Under the pieces are notes generated by a model. That model had not been told where the DNA came from and did not search any database. It saw nothing but the letters and a program-made list of their open reading frames with translations. This document shows, in pieces, positions 36,332 to 45,101 of a DNA stretch of 64,000 nucleotides. The number at the start of each line of letters is the position of its first letter. Positions within the stretch are counted from its first letter, which is position 1. This DNA comes from Planococcus antarcticus DSM 14505 (GTDB lineage: Bacteria; Bacillota; Bacilli; Bacillales_A; Planococcaceae). The translations under genes were made by a program, and so were the position numbers. The stretch is taken from positions 1,926,501-1,990,500 of the forward strand of contig NZ_CP016534.2 of the NCBI RefSeq assembly GCF_001687565.2, read 5' to 3'.

Positions 36332-37135
36332 TTAAATTTCGATGACTTTAATCGTCGATTTGATTTCTTCTTGTGCTGAGTCGCTGCTCCATTCATGTGG
36401 AAAATAACCGAGCGGGTTGCAGATGCAATCTATTCCTTTGTAATCTTCATGATAACGGGTATGAATATGACCAAAAACTAATTTCTTGACACCGTATTTT
36501 TCTGCCAGCTCGCCCAAGCCTGCACTTCCCATCATGGCATTGAAAAAATCCCAAGACGGATCCTCTTTAACTTGGACAAAATGAGTAAACGGCACGAAAT
36601 GAGTAACCAAGATGATATTCTTGTCTTGATGCTCCGCTAACCAGTTCTCTAGTTGTTTTAAATACCGATCAGTAACAGCTTCGTCACCCTTCTGCCAATG
36701 CGCATGAACTTTGTCTGGCCAAGTGAAACCATTATAACTGCCGACTGAAAATTGCTCAGCGGTATAGCCGTCGATACCGAATGTATAATCGTACCAACCA
36801 CCATCTCCGATGACGACCCAGTCTTTATTCAACTGAACCGGACCGTTGCCAAGATTGCCCCCGAACTCCAGCAGCTTTTCATACGCAATAGTTGAATCCG
36901 AATGATAAAGATCATGGTTACCATGAACGTATAGAATGTTAATATTCGACAACTCGCTTTGTAGCTTAGTCAACAATGTCAGACTTTTTTCTGGTCCAGC
37001 CGTTATATCACCGCTTATAATAAAGACATCCGGCGCGTGCTGGATCATCCATTCCTTCAGTAACCCCAAAATATTAGCGCCAGACTTTTTTCGATTCACT
37101 CCTTCGTGAATATCAGATAAGATAGCGATTTTCAA
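36332..37135 (-). CDS. metallophosphoesterase
   Basis: A 267-residue calcineurin-like phosphoesterase. Metal-binding motifs are in order: LSDIHEG (D and H near the N-terminus), ISGDIT, VHGNHD (the GNHD box), VTHF and FGHIHTRYH. The best start is TTG at 37135, since GGAGG lies 7 nt upstream of it and the family begins LKIAILSDIH; an ATG at 37156 lies upstream of that site. Substrate is unknown. It lies directly after the interrupted DUF4386 gene. Confidence 0.88.
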   Translation of the reverse strand: MKIAILSDIHEGVNRKKSGANILGLLKEWMIQHAPDVFIISGDITAGPEKSLTLLTKLQSELSNINILYVHGNHDLYHSDSTIAYEKLLEFGGNLGNGPVQLNKDWVVIGDGGWYDYTFGIDGYTAEQFSVGSYNGFTWPDKVHAHWQKGDEAVTDRYLKQLENWLAEHQDKNIILVTHFVPFTHFVQVKEDPSWDFFNAMMGSAGLGELAEKYGVKKLVFGHIHTRYHEDYKGIDCICNPLGYFPHEWSSDSAQEEIKSTIKVIEI

Positions 37136-37152
37136 TTCTCTGCCTCCTCTAT

Positions 37153-37872
37153 TCAATACTTCATTTCCGGTATTTTTTTGCCTTTCACCAATAGCCAGAT
37201 GGCTAACGCCAATTCCCCAATTGCTCCCGGTATAGCAACTATTAGTACAAATATCGTCTAGAAATCAGAATAGTTCGACAGTTCAATTTTTGCGAAGCTG
37301 TCGATTAGGTAACCTAGACCTGCCAACATTACTAAGATTCCCAGAAGTTTCGGCATGAATCCTGATTTGAAGACCAAATATCCGATGAGAAGTAGATGCA
37401 TGCCAAAAAATACGAGTCCAATATTCCACCCGTTATTAAAAGCATCAATCAGTAACATGACCTGAGCATGTAATTGATTTGTCTCCATTAACGCCAAGTA
37501 ACGCTCTTCACTTACCAACTGTAATACACTTAAAAAATTAAATATCACAGCTGCAAAAATTGCGGTGTAGATCAACCTAAACAATGCCGCTAGCAACGCG
37601 ACGTTGTTATTTACTCGTTTCATCAAAATATAAAGTGCCCAAGCGACGATAACATCCAGAACAAGCACGATGACGAAACTGACGATTGCCAAACGGAACA
37701 ACACTTCATTGTCAGTGATATTATTTATAGTAGATGCTGCATCTCCCGGTATAATAAAGCTTTCAATTACAAATAGATTCGCAAATAAAGCGACTAAAGC
37801 CATGAGCAGCAATCCAAACCCTACCACTCTAGCGTAAAAAAGCGGGTTTTTTTCATTCATACCAGTTGTCAT
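37153..37872 (-). pseudogene. DUF4386 membrane protein interrupted by an in-frame TAG
   Basis: From ATG 37872 (GGAGG at 9 nt) the frame encodes a multi-helix membrane protein typical of DUF4386, up to the TAG at 37258 after residue 204. Reading on in the same frame gives TIFVLIVAIPGAIGELALAIWLLVKG and a stop at 37153, which is the conserved last helix of the family. So a single nonsense codon removes about 34 residues. A protein with five or six helices may still be made. The frame would run to 18 bp before the phosphoesterase start. Confidence 0.8.
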
Positions 37873-38028
37873 TTCAATTCCTCCATTCAATCGCATAGAA
37901 TTCATCAATGGAAAAACAAAAGAAATAAATTGATTTAGCTAAGAAAACTTTTGAAATTTACGATTATTTACACGAAATTATCCAACAGATTTTGATAGTA
38001 GTTTCCTCATTTTTATTAAGAATTTTAC

Positions 38029-38044
38029 TTGTAAACGTTTACAA
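38029..38044. promoter_or_regulatory. perfect cre-type palindrome
   Basis: TTGTAAACGTTTACAA is a perfect 16-bp palindrome and an excellent match to the CcpA cre core TGTAAACGTTTACA. It lies 157 bp upstream of the DUF4386 gene start, the only gene reading away from it. Confidence 0.65.
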
Positions 38045-38300
38045 TTCCTCCTTGATTAATAGAATGCATTTTGATTTACGAGCACTTTTTTCTAACTCCG
38101 CAGCAAACTTTTGATCTAAAACAAACTCTTTTCGCTAGTGATTTTTTCAAGGAAATCCAAGGATTAGCTTGAATAGAAAAGTTTTTGATTTTATCTTAAT
38201 AAGCAGCCATATTATAATTTCATACTATACCTCTTGCTTATTTTTGGCAATTTCGTTTATCTTACGTTTCCTAGTGCTTCCACGAACAATTAAAAAACAA

Positions 38301-38341
38301 AAAACGTTCAAAAGGTGCACAAATACCTTTCCGAACGTTTT
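38301..38341 (-). terminator. terminator of the iron-type ABC operon
   Basis: AAAACGTTC / GAACGTTTT stem with an inner GGT/ACC pair; on the minus strand it is followed by a T-rich run, 28 bp after the ATPase stop. Confidence 0.75.
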
Positions 38342-38368
38342 ATTTTTTATTTTGCGGATGACTGATTT

Positions 38369-39439
38369 CTAACTCGAAATCAACGCCCCTTTTTGCACAG
38401 GCGCATTCTTCAACGAAATACCAACAAAATCACCGGTATGGAAGCGTGGGGCAAATACCGATTCGTGGATGGTCCAAGTTTCTTCGTCAACCTCCACCGT
38501 ATAGTGAATTTCATGGCCCTGGTATTGGACGAACGATATAATTCCCTGCAGTCCTTCGCTTTGGGCTGGCATCAGTTGGAACTGCTCGGGACGCACTGGG
38601 TAGATTCCGCTCTCCTTAAAGCTGTCTGCCACACCAAGGTCCGGCCAGATAGTATTTGAAACAATCGTCGGAACAAATTGGTCATCGCGCCATTGCCCTT
38701 TTACGAGATTGCATTTGCCGACAAAAGTCGCTACGAATTCTGTCTCCGGCCGTGTATAAAGAACTTCGGGCGGTGCAATTTGTTCAATACGTCCTTGGTT
38801 CATGACAACAATCTTATCAGCAATGGCCAGCGCCTCACCTTGGTCGTGCGTGACAAAAACGATAGAAGCTTTCGTTTCTCTGTGCAGTTTTTGAATTTCT
38901 TTGCGCATTTCCATCCGCAGTTCTACATCTAATGCACTGAGTGGCTCGTCCATCAACAACAAATTGGGTAAAGGCGCAATGGCTCGAGCCAATGCCACAC
39001 GCTGTTTCTGTCCACCCGAAAGCTCGGACGGAAAGCGCTCCGCCAAAGCTGCCAGCCCGACCAGCTTTAGCACTTCATTTATCCGCTCTTGCATTTCCTT
39101 CTTGCCTTCTTTAACTTTATTCGGATGATAGCTAAGCGGAAGTTTAACATGTTCAGCAACCGTCATATGCGGCCATAACGCAAACGACTGGAATACCATG
39201 CCGATGTTGCGCTTTTCAGGCGGCAAGACGCGCTTCGTCGATGCCAAGACCGTGTCATCCATAGAGATGGTTCCTTCTGTCGGTCCCATAAACCCTGCCA
39301 AAAGCTTCAGTAACGTTGTTTTGCCGCATCCCGAAGGACCCAGCACAGCAATAAATTCGCCGTTGCCAATTTCCAAATCAATCGAATGCAGCGCGGTAAA
39401 CGATCCGTATTTTTTTGATACATTGTCTACTTTAATCAT
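38369..39439 (-). CDS. ABC transporter ATP-binding protein (Fe3+/Fbp type)
   Basis: A 356-residue ATPase of the importer whose permease and binding protein follow upstream. Walker A GPSGCGKTT is at residues 34-42, Q-loop in VFQSFALWPH, signature LSGGQKQRVALARA, Walker B LLLMDEPLSALD, and H-loop VTHDQGEALA. The C-terminal 110 residues form a TOBE/OB-like regulatory domain (YPVRPEQFQL). This is the FbpC/FutC class; iron(III) is the commonest substrate, while phosphonate or thiamine systems are close alternatives. Its start overlaps the permease stop by 8 bp. Confidence 0.9.
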   Translation of the reverse strand: MIKVDNVSKKYGSFTALHSIDLEIGNGEFIAVLGPSGCGKTTLLKLLAGFMGPTEGTISMDDTVLASTKRVLPPEKRNIGMVFQSFALWPHMTVAEHVKLPLSYHPNKVKEGKKEMQERINEVLKLVGLAALAERFPSELSGGQKQRVALARAIAPLPNLLLMDEPLSALDVELRMEMRKEIQKLHRETKASIVFVTHDQGEALAIADKIVVMNQGRIEQIAPPEVLYTRPETEFVATFVGKCNLVKGQWRDDQFVPTIVSNTIWPDLGVADSFKESGIYPVRPEQFQLMPAQSEGLQGIISFVQYQGHEIHYTVEVDEETWTIHESVFAPRFHTGDFVGISLKNAPVQKGALISS

Positions 39440-41176
39440 TTTTTTTCAGCACCTTTCTGTCCCAAAGCTCGCCAATCAGCATAAACAACCCACCACCGAG
39501 TAAAATGCTCAATACCAATATAGTTGAAAATGCAGTCGAGTAGGTAGAGTAGCCTGCCTGCTCGTAGCCGAAGATGACAACGCCGACCGTTTCAGAGCCA
39601 GACGACCACAATAAACTCGATACCGTTAGTTCAGTGAGTGCCATCAAGAACACCAGCAGCGCTCCGCTGAGAATTCCTGGAAACAGCAATGGCAATAAAA
39701 TCTTTCGCCATTTCACCCAACCCGAAGCGCCGGATGTACGGGCGGCTTCTTCCATTGATGGATCGATCTGCAGAAATGCCGTATAGCTGCCTCTAACTTG
39801 CAGCACGAGAAAACGTGTGACGTAAGCGATAAACAAAATCCATACCGTACCGTATATGCCTGGATTCCAACCCGGAACCGGCTCAAGCCACATGAAAATC
39901 ATGCACAGCGCAAATACCGTACCGGGCAGAGCAAAAGGAATGGTAGTGAACAGTTCAGCAGCTTTTGTACTCCAGTCCGGGTACTTAAAGCGCAAATATG
40001 CCATGGCCGTACCGAGCATGAGACAAATTAGCATGGTGAAAAAGGCCAGCTGCAGGCTGTTCGATAAGGCCGTCAAAGGTTTAGAATCCGTCAAAAAGAC
40101 ATATTCGTAATTACGTAGCGACAGATTTTCCAAATTGAAGGGTACCCCGTAAGCGGATATGAGCGACAAAGCACCCATCGCAATTAGCGGCATCAAACTT
40201 GTTACCAACAGGAAAATCCACATAGAAGCTTCCAATAGCTTTTGTTTACCCGCTGATAAATAAATGCGTGGCGTCGAATCACTTCTATTTGTTTCATTAA
40301 CACGGCTGCGGCGCAGTAAGAACCATTGCAGAACCGTTCCTAAAAGTGCAATAATGCCGAGAATGACTGATAGTACGGCAGCTCGTGAAAACGCGGAAGG
40401 ACCGAACCCCACAACTTGCTCGTAAATATAAGTGCTCAAAACCCGTATGTTGGCGGGAGTGCCAAGAAATGCCGGAATTCCGAAATTGTCGAGATTCGAC
40501 AAGAACGCAATCAATCCACCGCTAGCAATTCCTGGCAGCGCCAACGGAAGGACCACTTTTCGGAACGCTCGTTTTTTTGACAGTCCGCTTGTCGCGGCTG
40601 CCTCTTCCAATTCACGCGGAATTTTACGGAAAACGTTAACCGTAAACAAATACACCAGTGGATAATGAGAAATTCCGAGCAGCAGGATTATCCCCCGATG
40701 CTATACAAATTCGGTGCTTCTAAATCTCCTGGCAGTAGAGACAGCACTGCTGTAACCGGACCAGATGCACTAAAAAATTGCGTCCAAGCCAGCGTCGTAA
40801 TATAGGAAGGAATAACGAACGGCAGGAAGATAAAAAGCTGCATCGCTCTTTTTCCACTCAACTGAACATAAGCGACAATCCAGGAAAATAAAATACCGAG
40901 TACTAATGCTAGAATTGTCGAGCCCGCTACAACAATCAATGTGTTTTGCACTGTCTTCCAGGTTGCAGGCTCTCTCAGTACTTCTGTGTAATATTGCAGC
41001 GTCAGCGAACCGTCATCTACAAAGCTGAGCCAGATGAGCCGCAACACTGGCAACAAGAAAAACACAAAAATGACCAGTAAACCCATTACTTTATACAAAT
41101 TTTTACTTTGAAAAAAGAGAGAAAAAGAGGAATCCCTCTTTTTTCTCTCTCCAACCATTGGCTTTTTTGCTGTCAT
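39432..41176 (-). pseudogene. ABC transporter permease (FbpB type), one frameshift in a G-run
   Basis: Two frames form one two-domain permease of about 580 codons: residues 1-162 from ATG 41176 (three or four helices, SWIVAYVQ, FLPFVIPSYITTLAW) end at a TAA at 40688. The next frame continues IILLLGISHYPLVYLFTVNVFRKIPRELEEAAATSGLS to 39432. Both inner-membrane EAA motifs are present, EEAAATSGLS and EEAARTSGASG. The break is one base in a run of five G (40692-40696). With an intact ATPase and binding protein around it, a sequencing error or slippage-prone tract should be considered; as written the transporter is non-functional. Confidence 0.85.
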
Positions 41177-41214
41177 AATTGTAACTCCTCACATCAAAAT
41201 TCAAGCTCGTTTTT

Positions 41215-42243
41215 TTATTGTCCGAAAATCTCTCCAAATTCCTTTTTGTCTTCATCACGCGTTTCCAATAGTTCTACCGCTTGTGCATCCAGAATGGTCA
41301 TCTCGTCCAGCGTCTTCAAGCCTTCAGGTGCCTCTATGCCTTCACGAATTGGTGTATAACCTTGTTCTGAAGCCAGTTGTTGACCTTCCTCTGAAAGGAT
41401 AAAATCGACAAATGCTTTAGATGCTTCTTCGTTTTCAGTATTGGCCATAATGCCCACTGGCTCGGTAATAACCGGAACACCTTCTTCCGGATACACTAAT
41501 TCAACCGGCGACCCTTCACTTTTCGCACGCGCCGCCAAATAATCGACGATCATGCCATAATTCTTCTCTCCAGTCGCAACGCTTTCCAAGACCGCTCCGT
41601 TGCCTTGAGTGATGGTGATGTCATTGGCGCGAAGCGCTTCGTAGAAGTCCCAGCCAAAATCGTCCTGACGCGTCATCACACCGAGATTATAAGCCGCTGC
41701 ACCAGAATAAAGCGGACTTGGCATGACGGACTGACCACTAGTTGCCTCGTCAGTCAAGGCATCCCAACTAGTTGGAAGCTCTGTTACTTCATTGGTATTG
41801 ACGATCAAACCAGTCGCCATAATTTTGGTTCCTGCATAAGTACCATCCGGATCAACGAACGCTTGATCGATGGATTCCGCTTCAGGTGATTCATAGGCCA
41901 ATAGCAGCTCTTCCGCTTTAAAATTTTCGAATGCCACTGAATCGGCAACCAGTAGGACATCCGCTTGGATATTGCCTCCTTGGTTTTCAGCCTGGATTTT
42001 CGACACAACTTCTTCTGTGCCAGAGCGGAAAATACTAATATCGACTTCTGAATTTTGTTCTTTAAAGGCATCTACTAAGCCTTGCGCATCCGCATCGGGC
42101 TGGGACGTATAAAAATCCAGCGTACCAGAGACGCCCGCTCCACCTTCAGCTGACTCCGTATCCGTCGCAGCTTCCTCACTGCCGCAAGCTGTTAAAAACG
42201 TCGCTAGACACAATGACGCTGAACCAAAAAAGATTTTTTTCAT
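41215..42243 (-). CDS. extracellular solute-binding lipoprotein (iron/Fbp type)
   Basis: A 342-residue binding protein of the periplasmic-type 1/6 cluster. The N-terminus MKKIFFGSASLCLATFLTACG is a lipoprotein signal with lipobox LTAC and lipidated C20, followed by an acidic linker. GTLDFYTSQPDADAQGLVDAFKEQ starts the mature fold, with SGTEEVVSKIQAE and GLIVNTNEV typical of Fe3+-binding FbpA/FutA relatives. The tandem tyrosines of classical FbpA are not obvious, so the substrate could be another anion such as a phosphonate. The start at 42243 follows GGGGGAAA. It is the first gene of the binding protein-permease-ATPase operon. Confidence 0.88.
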   Translation of the reverse strand: MKKIFFGSASLCLATFLTACGSEEAATDTESAEGGAGVSGTLDFYTSQPDADAQGLVDAFKEQNSEVDISIFRSGTEEVVSKIQAENQGGNIQADVLLVADSVAFENFKAEELLLAYESPEAESIDQAFVDPDGTYAGTKIMATGLIVNTNEVTELPTSWDALTDEATSGQSVMPSPLYSGAAAYNLGVMTRQDDFGWDFYEALRANDITITQGNGAVLESVATGEKNYGMIVDYLAARAKSEGSPVELVYPEEGVPVITEPVGIMANTENEEASKAFVDFILSEEGQQLASEQGYTPIREGIEAPEGLKTLDEMTILDAQAVELLETRDEDKKEFGEIFGQ

Positions 42244-42763
42244 CTTATTTCCCCCTCGAATTTTGTATCGGCCTTTAAGTGTAGCGATTATGTAAAGACT
42301 CATTATTAGTATAGAGCTGCTTTGTGAAGCTATTGTTAGGCCACTATTAAGAAATATTACTATGCTGCATCTAATCAATCACATTTTATGTAAAGATTTA
42401 TCGATGCCGATTGCTTCTGCTAGTTATTGCCTTATATAGTAACTATAGATTGCCCAGTGGGCGAGGTCAAATATAAAAAGAGGTATATACACGTTGCACA
42501 AAAACGGCTAATGCTGTTCGTAGCAGAGAAGTTTCACACCTCCCCGAGCAAATATGCAAACACGTAAGTTCAAGCCAAAGAGTGGATAGTGATGGAAATT
42601 GTCACACGTTGCAGATATCTACTCTCCTCGACAACAAACGGAGAAATGGACACGCGCACATCATCATAAAAAGAGTCTGGCGTGATTGTGCAAATAGCAT
42701 TATCGATCTAGGGACAAGAAGCTTGTCACTGCCAAAACTATAAAAAAACGCTTCACTGTTCGC

Positions 42764-42801
42764 AAAAGCGCCAATCCCAGTTTCTTGGAATTGGCGCTTT
42801 T
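42764..42801. terminator. bidirectional terminator-like hairpin
   Basis: AAAAGCGCCAATCC / GGAATTGGCGCTTTT stem with an 8-9 nt loop and A/T runs on both sides. It is downstream of the UPF0158 pseudogene on the minus strand. Confidence 0.8.
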
Positions 42802-42820
42802 CAATGGCTATCATTTTTTA

Positions 42821-42831
42821 GTGCCTGGCAC
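42821..42831. repeat. REP-like palindrome GTGCCTGGCAC
   Basis: A perfect 11-bp palindrome. Sequences of this kind recur in Bacillales genomes near Y1-type transposases, from general knowledge; no such transposase is in the window. Confidence 0.35.
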
Positions 42832-42838
42832 CTGAATT

Positions 42839-43251
42839 TTACTTCGTAAATCCTGTCCAGTCAATCTGACGACTATCCAGCCATTCCTTGACTTCCCTTT
42901 CGGCACATTCTTGTTCGAAATCGTGCCACTTTCTATCCAAGTTCATATTCTTTATGGCCGTTTTAAATTTTCCGAAGGGACTTATGCCATTGAGCGCTTT
43001 ATATAAGACTTTTCGTGCATCTGCATGTTGATTTTTCACAAAAAAACCATTGTTTCATAGGCTTGTTGCGAAGTTATTTAGGGAATCGGAATCAAGTCAG
43101 CCGCTGCTTCATCATCCCAATCAATTTCAGGCTCTCCCGTTACCGATTCGGGGGCATCCAATAGTATTTCACCAGTTACACGATTTAGCACACTGAACGA
43201 TTCATAGCTTTGGAAAAGATAGGCAACTACCAGTTCTTCAATCAAATCCAT
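42839..43251 (-). pseudogene. UPF0158 protein with a stop and a frameshift
   Basis: The frame from ATG 43251 (GAGGTGATAAAAATG) gives DLIEELVVAYLFQSYESFSVLNRVTGEILL, the UPF0158 N-terminus, and stops at TAA 43078 after LIPIP. Translation past it gives ITSQQAYETMVF, then a frameshift in a run of seven T near 43045, and then VKNQHADARKVLYKALNGISPFGKFKTAIKNMNLDRKWHDF, the conserved C-terminus, to 42839. Two lesions indicate decay. UPF0158 proteins have no established function. Confidence 0.85.
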
Positions 43252-43279
43252 TTTTATCACCTCAAAATCGGTTTTTTGT

Positions 43280-44815
43280 TTAAGTTTCAAATTGAGAAAG
43301 AGCTGTTTTGAAGCTTTCCACTTCAGGTAAAAAGCTGACCACTTCCGCCTTTAGTTTGAGCTTCGATAGCACCGGCTCCAGCAAACGATGAGTTGCAGCA
43401 GTAAGTACTAGTTTTTTTGGTAATTTACCAATACGTTCAACGACTTGGAGCAATCCCCTTTGCGCATTTTCAGCTGCGTCGCGGCTTTCAAAAATATCCT
43501 GGTGCAGAACCATTCCTGTTTGGCTATCAATTCCGACAGCCATGTATGGAAAATAAGGGCGTTCTCCTGTCGCCGACTGGACCGGCATATTTATATAGAA
43601 CAAATCAAATTGGATTGAACTGTTCAAAACAGCAGTACTCTTTGCTAGTTTAATTTCCACGTCGGACACTATTTGCTCGACTGGAAGCGGTGAATTACCA
43701 TTTTCTATCGAATCGATGTGCAATAATTCGTTTTCCCAGTGCATTCCTTGACCTGATTCATAAGGAATTCTCGCAAAAATTTTATCTTCCTGTTGAAATA
43801 GCGGCAAAGGTATTTCTTGTCTGGCTAACTGGAATACATGGTTTGTTTGCTCAATCGCAAGTATCAGTATACGAGCTTCTTCTTGATCAATCGACCATGG
43901 GTAACTTCCCGGTACCATACTGCGAAATTCCGGCCATTGCTTTTTACCTCTGAACGTTACATCCTGACTCTTCAAGAAATCATAGTCCTCTTTCTCTAAC
44001 TCGTGTCGGTCGACAAACGACAGCAATAAGCTGCGCTGTATGAAGATTACTTCCATTAGTGGTGTTTTTTGTTCCATTGTAAGTTGAAGACTTCTATAGC
44101 CCTCTTCGCCAATGTAAACCGCCAATCCGTATTCCTGTCCAGCACCTCCGAGAACACTAATGAACAAGTACTCTTGACTGACTGGATCCTGAACGATGAA
44201 AACTTCATTGTCGCCTATTAGCTCCCACGGCTTTAAAGCGTTTAACTCTTTTGATTTCAACAGTAGTCTTTTCCAAATATTCGTCGTTTGTTCACTATTA
44301 TTTAGCACTTCCTGAGCGTAGGGCGCTAAATTCCCATTCACTTCTGCCGTTAAAATGTCAGGTTCCACATTTTCTCGTTCTTCTTCCGTTCCCCAACTGT
44401 CTTCTTCTGGAGCCAATCCAACAGCTTTCACGCAATGCGGATACTTGACTCCCTTTTTTGGCTCCATCATTTTCTCCAGTACGATGTCGTGCTGCCAATC
44501 ATCTCCAAAGTCATATGTATAAAGTGTTCGATCTTTTACAGTCGTAAACCAATCCTTCACGAATTCCGTTTTTTCATCCAATGTTTCGTTTCCAAAAAGA
44601 TCAAATTCTTCATCATTCATCCCAATTTCAACACGGGGCGACATTTTTCCATGTGCTTTCATAATCTCGAACGCATGCAGATGACTGTTTTCCCATTCAA
44701 AAGCAATCTGCAGCACTTTATGAAGTTGATAAAAAGACATTTCACTATCTACTTGAAGTCTTCTCCATACCTTTGGCTGTGTGTGTTTCAACTGTACGTT
44801 AAATTGATAAATCAT
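43280..44815 (-). CDS. pRiA4b ORF-3 family protein with extra C-terminal domains
   Basis: A 511-residue protein. Residues 1-150 are the plasmid pRiA4b ORF-3/IS1096 TnpR-type domain (YQFNVQLKHTQPKVWRRLQV, YTYDFGDDWQHDIVLEK, CVKAVGLAPEEDSWG). The middle part (about 190-360, WELIGDNEVFIVQDPVSQEYLFISVLGGAGQEYGLAVYIGEEGY) and the C-terminal part (about 370-510, FDLFYINMPVQSATGERPYFPYMAVGIDSQTG) look like the DUF7309 and DUF6930-type domains often fused to it. Function is unknown. GGAGTG precedes the ATG. The UPF0158 remnant follows after 28 bp, and a SEC-C protein is divergent. Confidence 0.85.
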   Translation of the reverse strand: MIYQFNVQLKHTQPKVWRRLQVDSEMSFYQLHKVLQIAFEWENSHLHAFEIMKAHGKMSPRVEIGMNDEEFDLFGNETLDEKTEFVKDWFTTVKDRTLYTYDFGDDWQHDIVLEKMMEPKKGVKYPHCVKAVGLAPEEDSWGTEEERENVEPDILTAEVNGNLAPYAQEVLNNSEQTTNIWKRLLLKSKELNALKPWELIGDNEVFIVQDPVSQEYLFISVLGGAGQEYGLAVYIGEEGYRSLQLTMEQKTPLMEVIFIQRSLLLSFVDRHELEKEDYDFLKSQDVTFRGKKQWPEFRSMVPGSYPWSIDQEEARILILAIEQTNHVFQLARQEIPLPLFQQEDKIFARIPYESGQGMHWENELLHIDSIENGNSPLPVEQIVSDVEIKLAKSTAVLNSSIQFDLFYINMPVQSATGERPYFPYMAVGIDSQTGMVLHQDIFESRDAAENAQRGLLQVVERIGKLPKKLVLTAATHRLLEPVLSKLKLKAEVVSFLPEVESFKTALSQFET

Positions 44816-45101
44816 CTAATCACTCCAATCAAGTTGTTTATCTTAGTGTAAATTAAGCGAGAATGATTTACAAAGGGCAATAATTTCATTTTTATGAATT
44901 GAACAAAAGAGATCAACTTATGCCTATCTCTTTAGGACTGGCTCATGCGCTAAGCTGGAAAACTCAATCGTCTCAACATTCCGATCCGCCTGTAGATGCA
45001 TTTATGTGTCCACAGTTTTTTCGGAAGATATATTTATGTGATGGAAACAGAAATAATTGGTATCATGTAATAAAACAGCTTGGAAATGGAGTGTGTCACC
45101 T

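Larger units (their letters stand above)
37873..38368. other. intergenic region with cre palindrome and terminator
   Basis: A 496-bp AT-rich region holding the cre palindrome at 38029-38044 and the terminator of the ABC operon at 38301-38341. A 67-codon plus-strand frame at 38169 has no ribosome site and is not called. Confidence 0.5.
42244..42838. other. 595-bp region without an intact gene
   Basis: It holds the ABC operon promoter area, a possible decayed minus-strand coding piece near 42590-42700 that I could not assign, a terminator-like hairpin at 42764-42801 and a palindromic REP-like core at 42821-42831. Confidence 0.4.

Noticed and set aside
38169..38372. 67-codon plus-strand frame with hydrophobic residues
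   Set aside because: AT-rich region, no ribosome site, and it overlaps the ABC operon terminator.
44890..44922. Another member of the TTGAAC repeat family
   Set aside because: Only ATTGAAC and ATCAACTTAT about 15 bp apart are present, too little to separate from chance.
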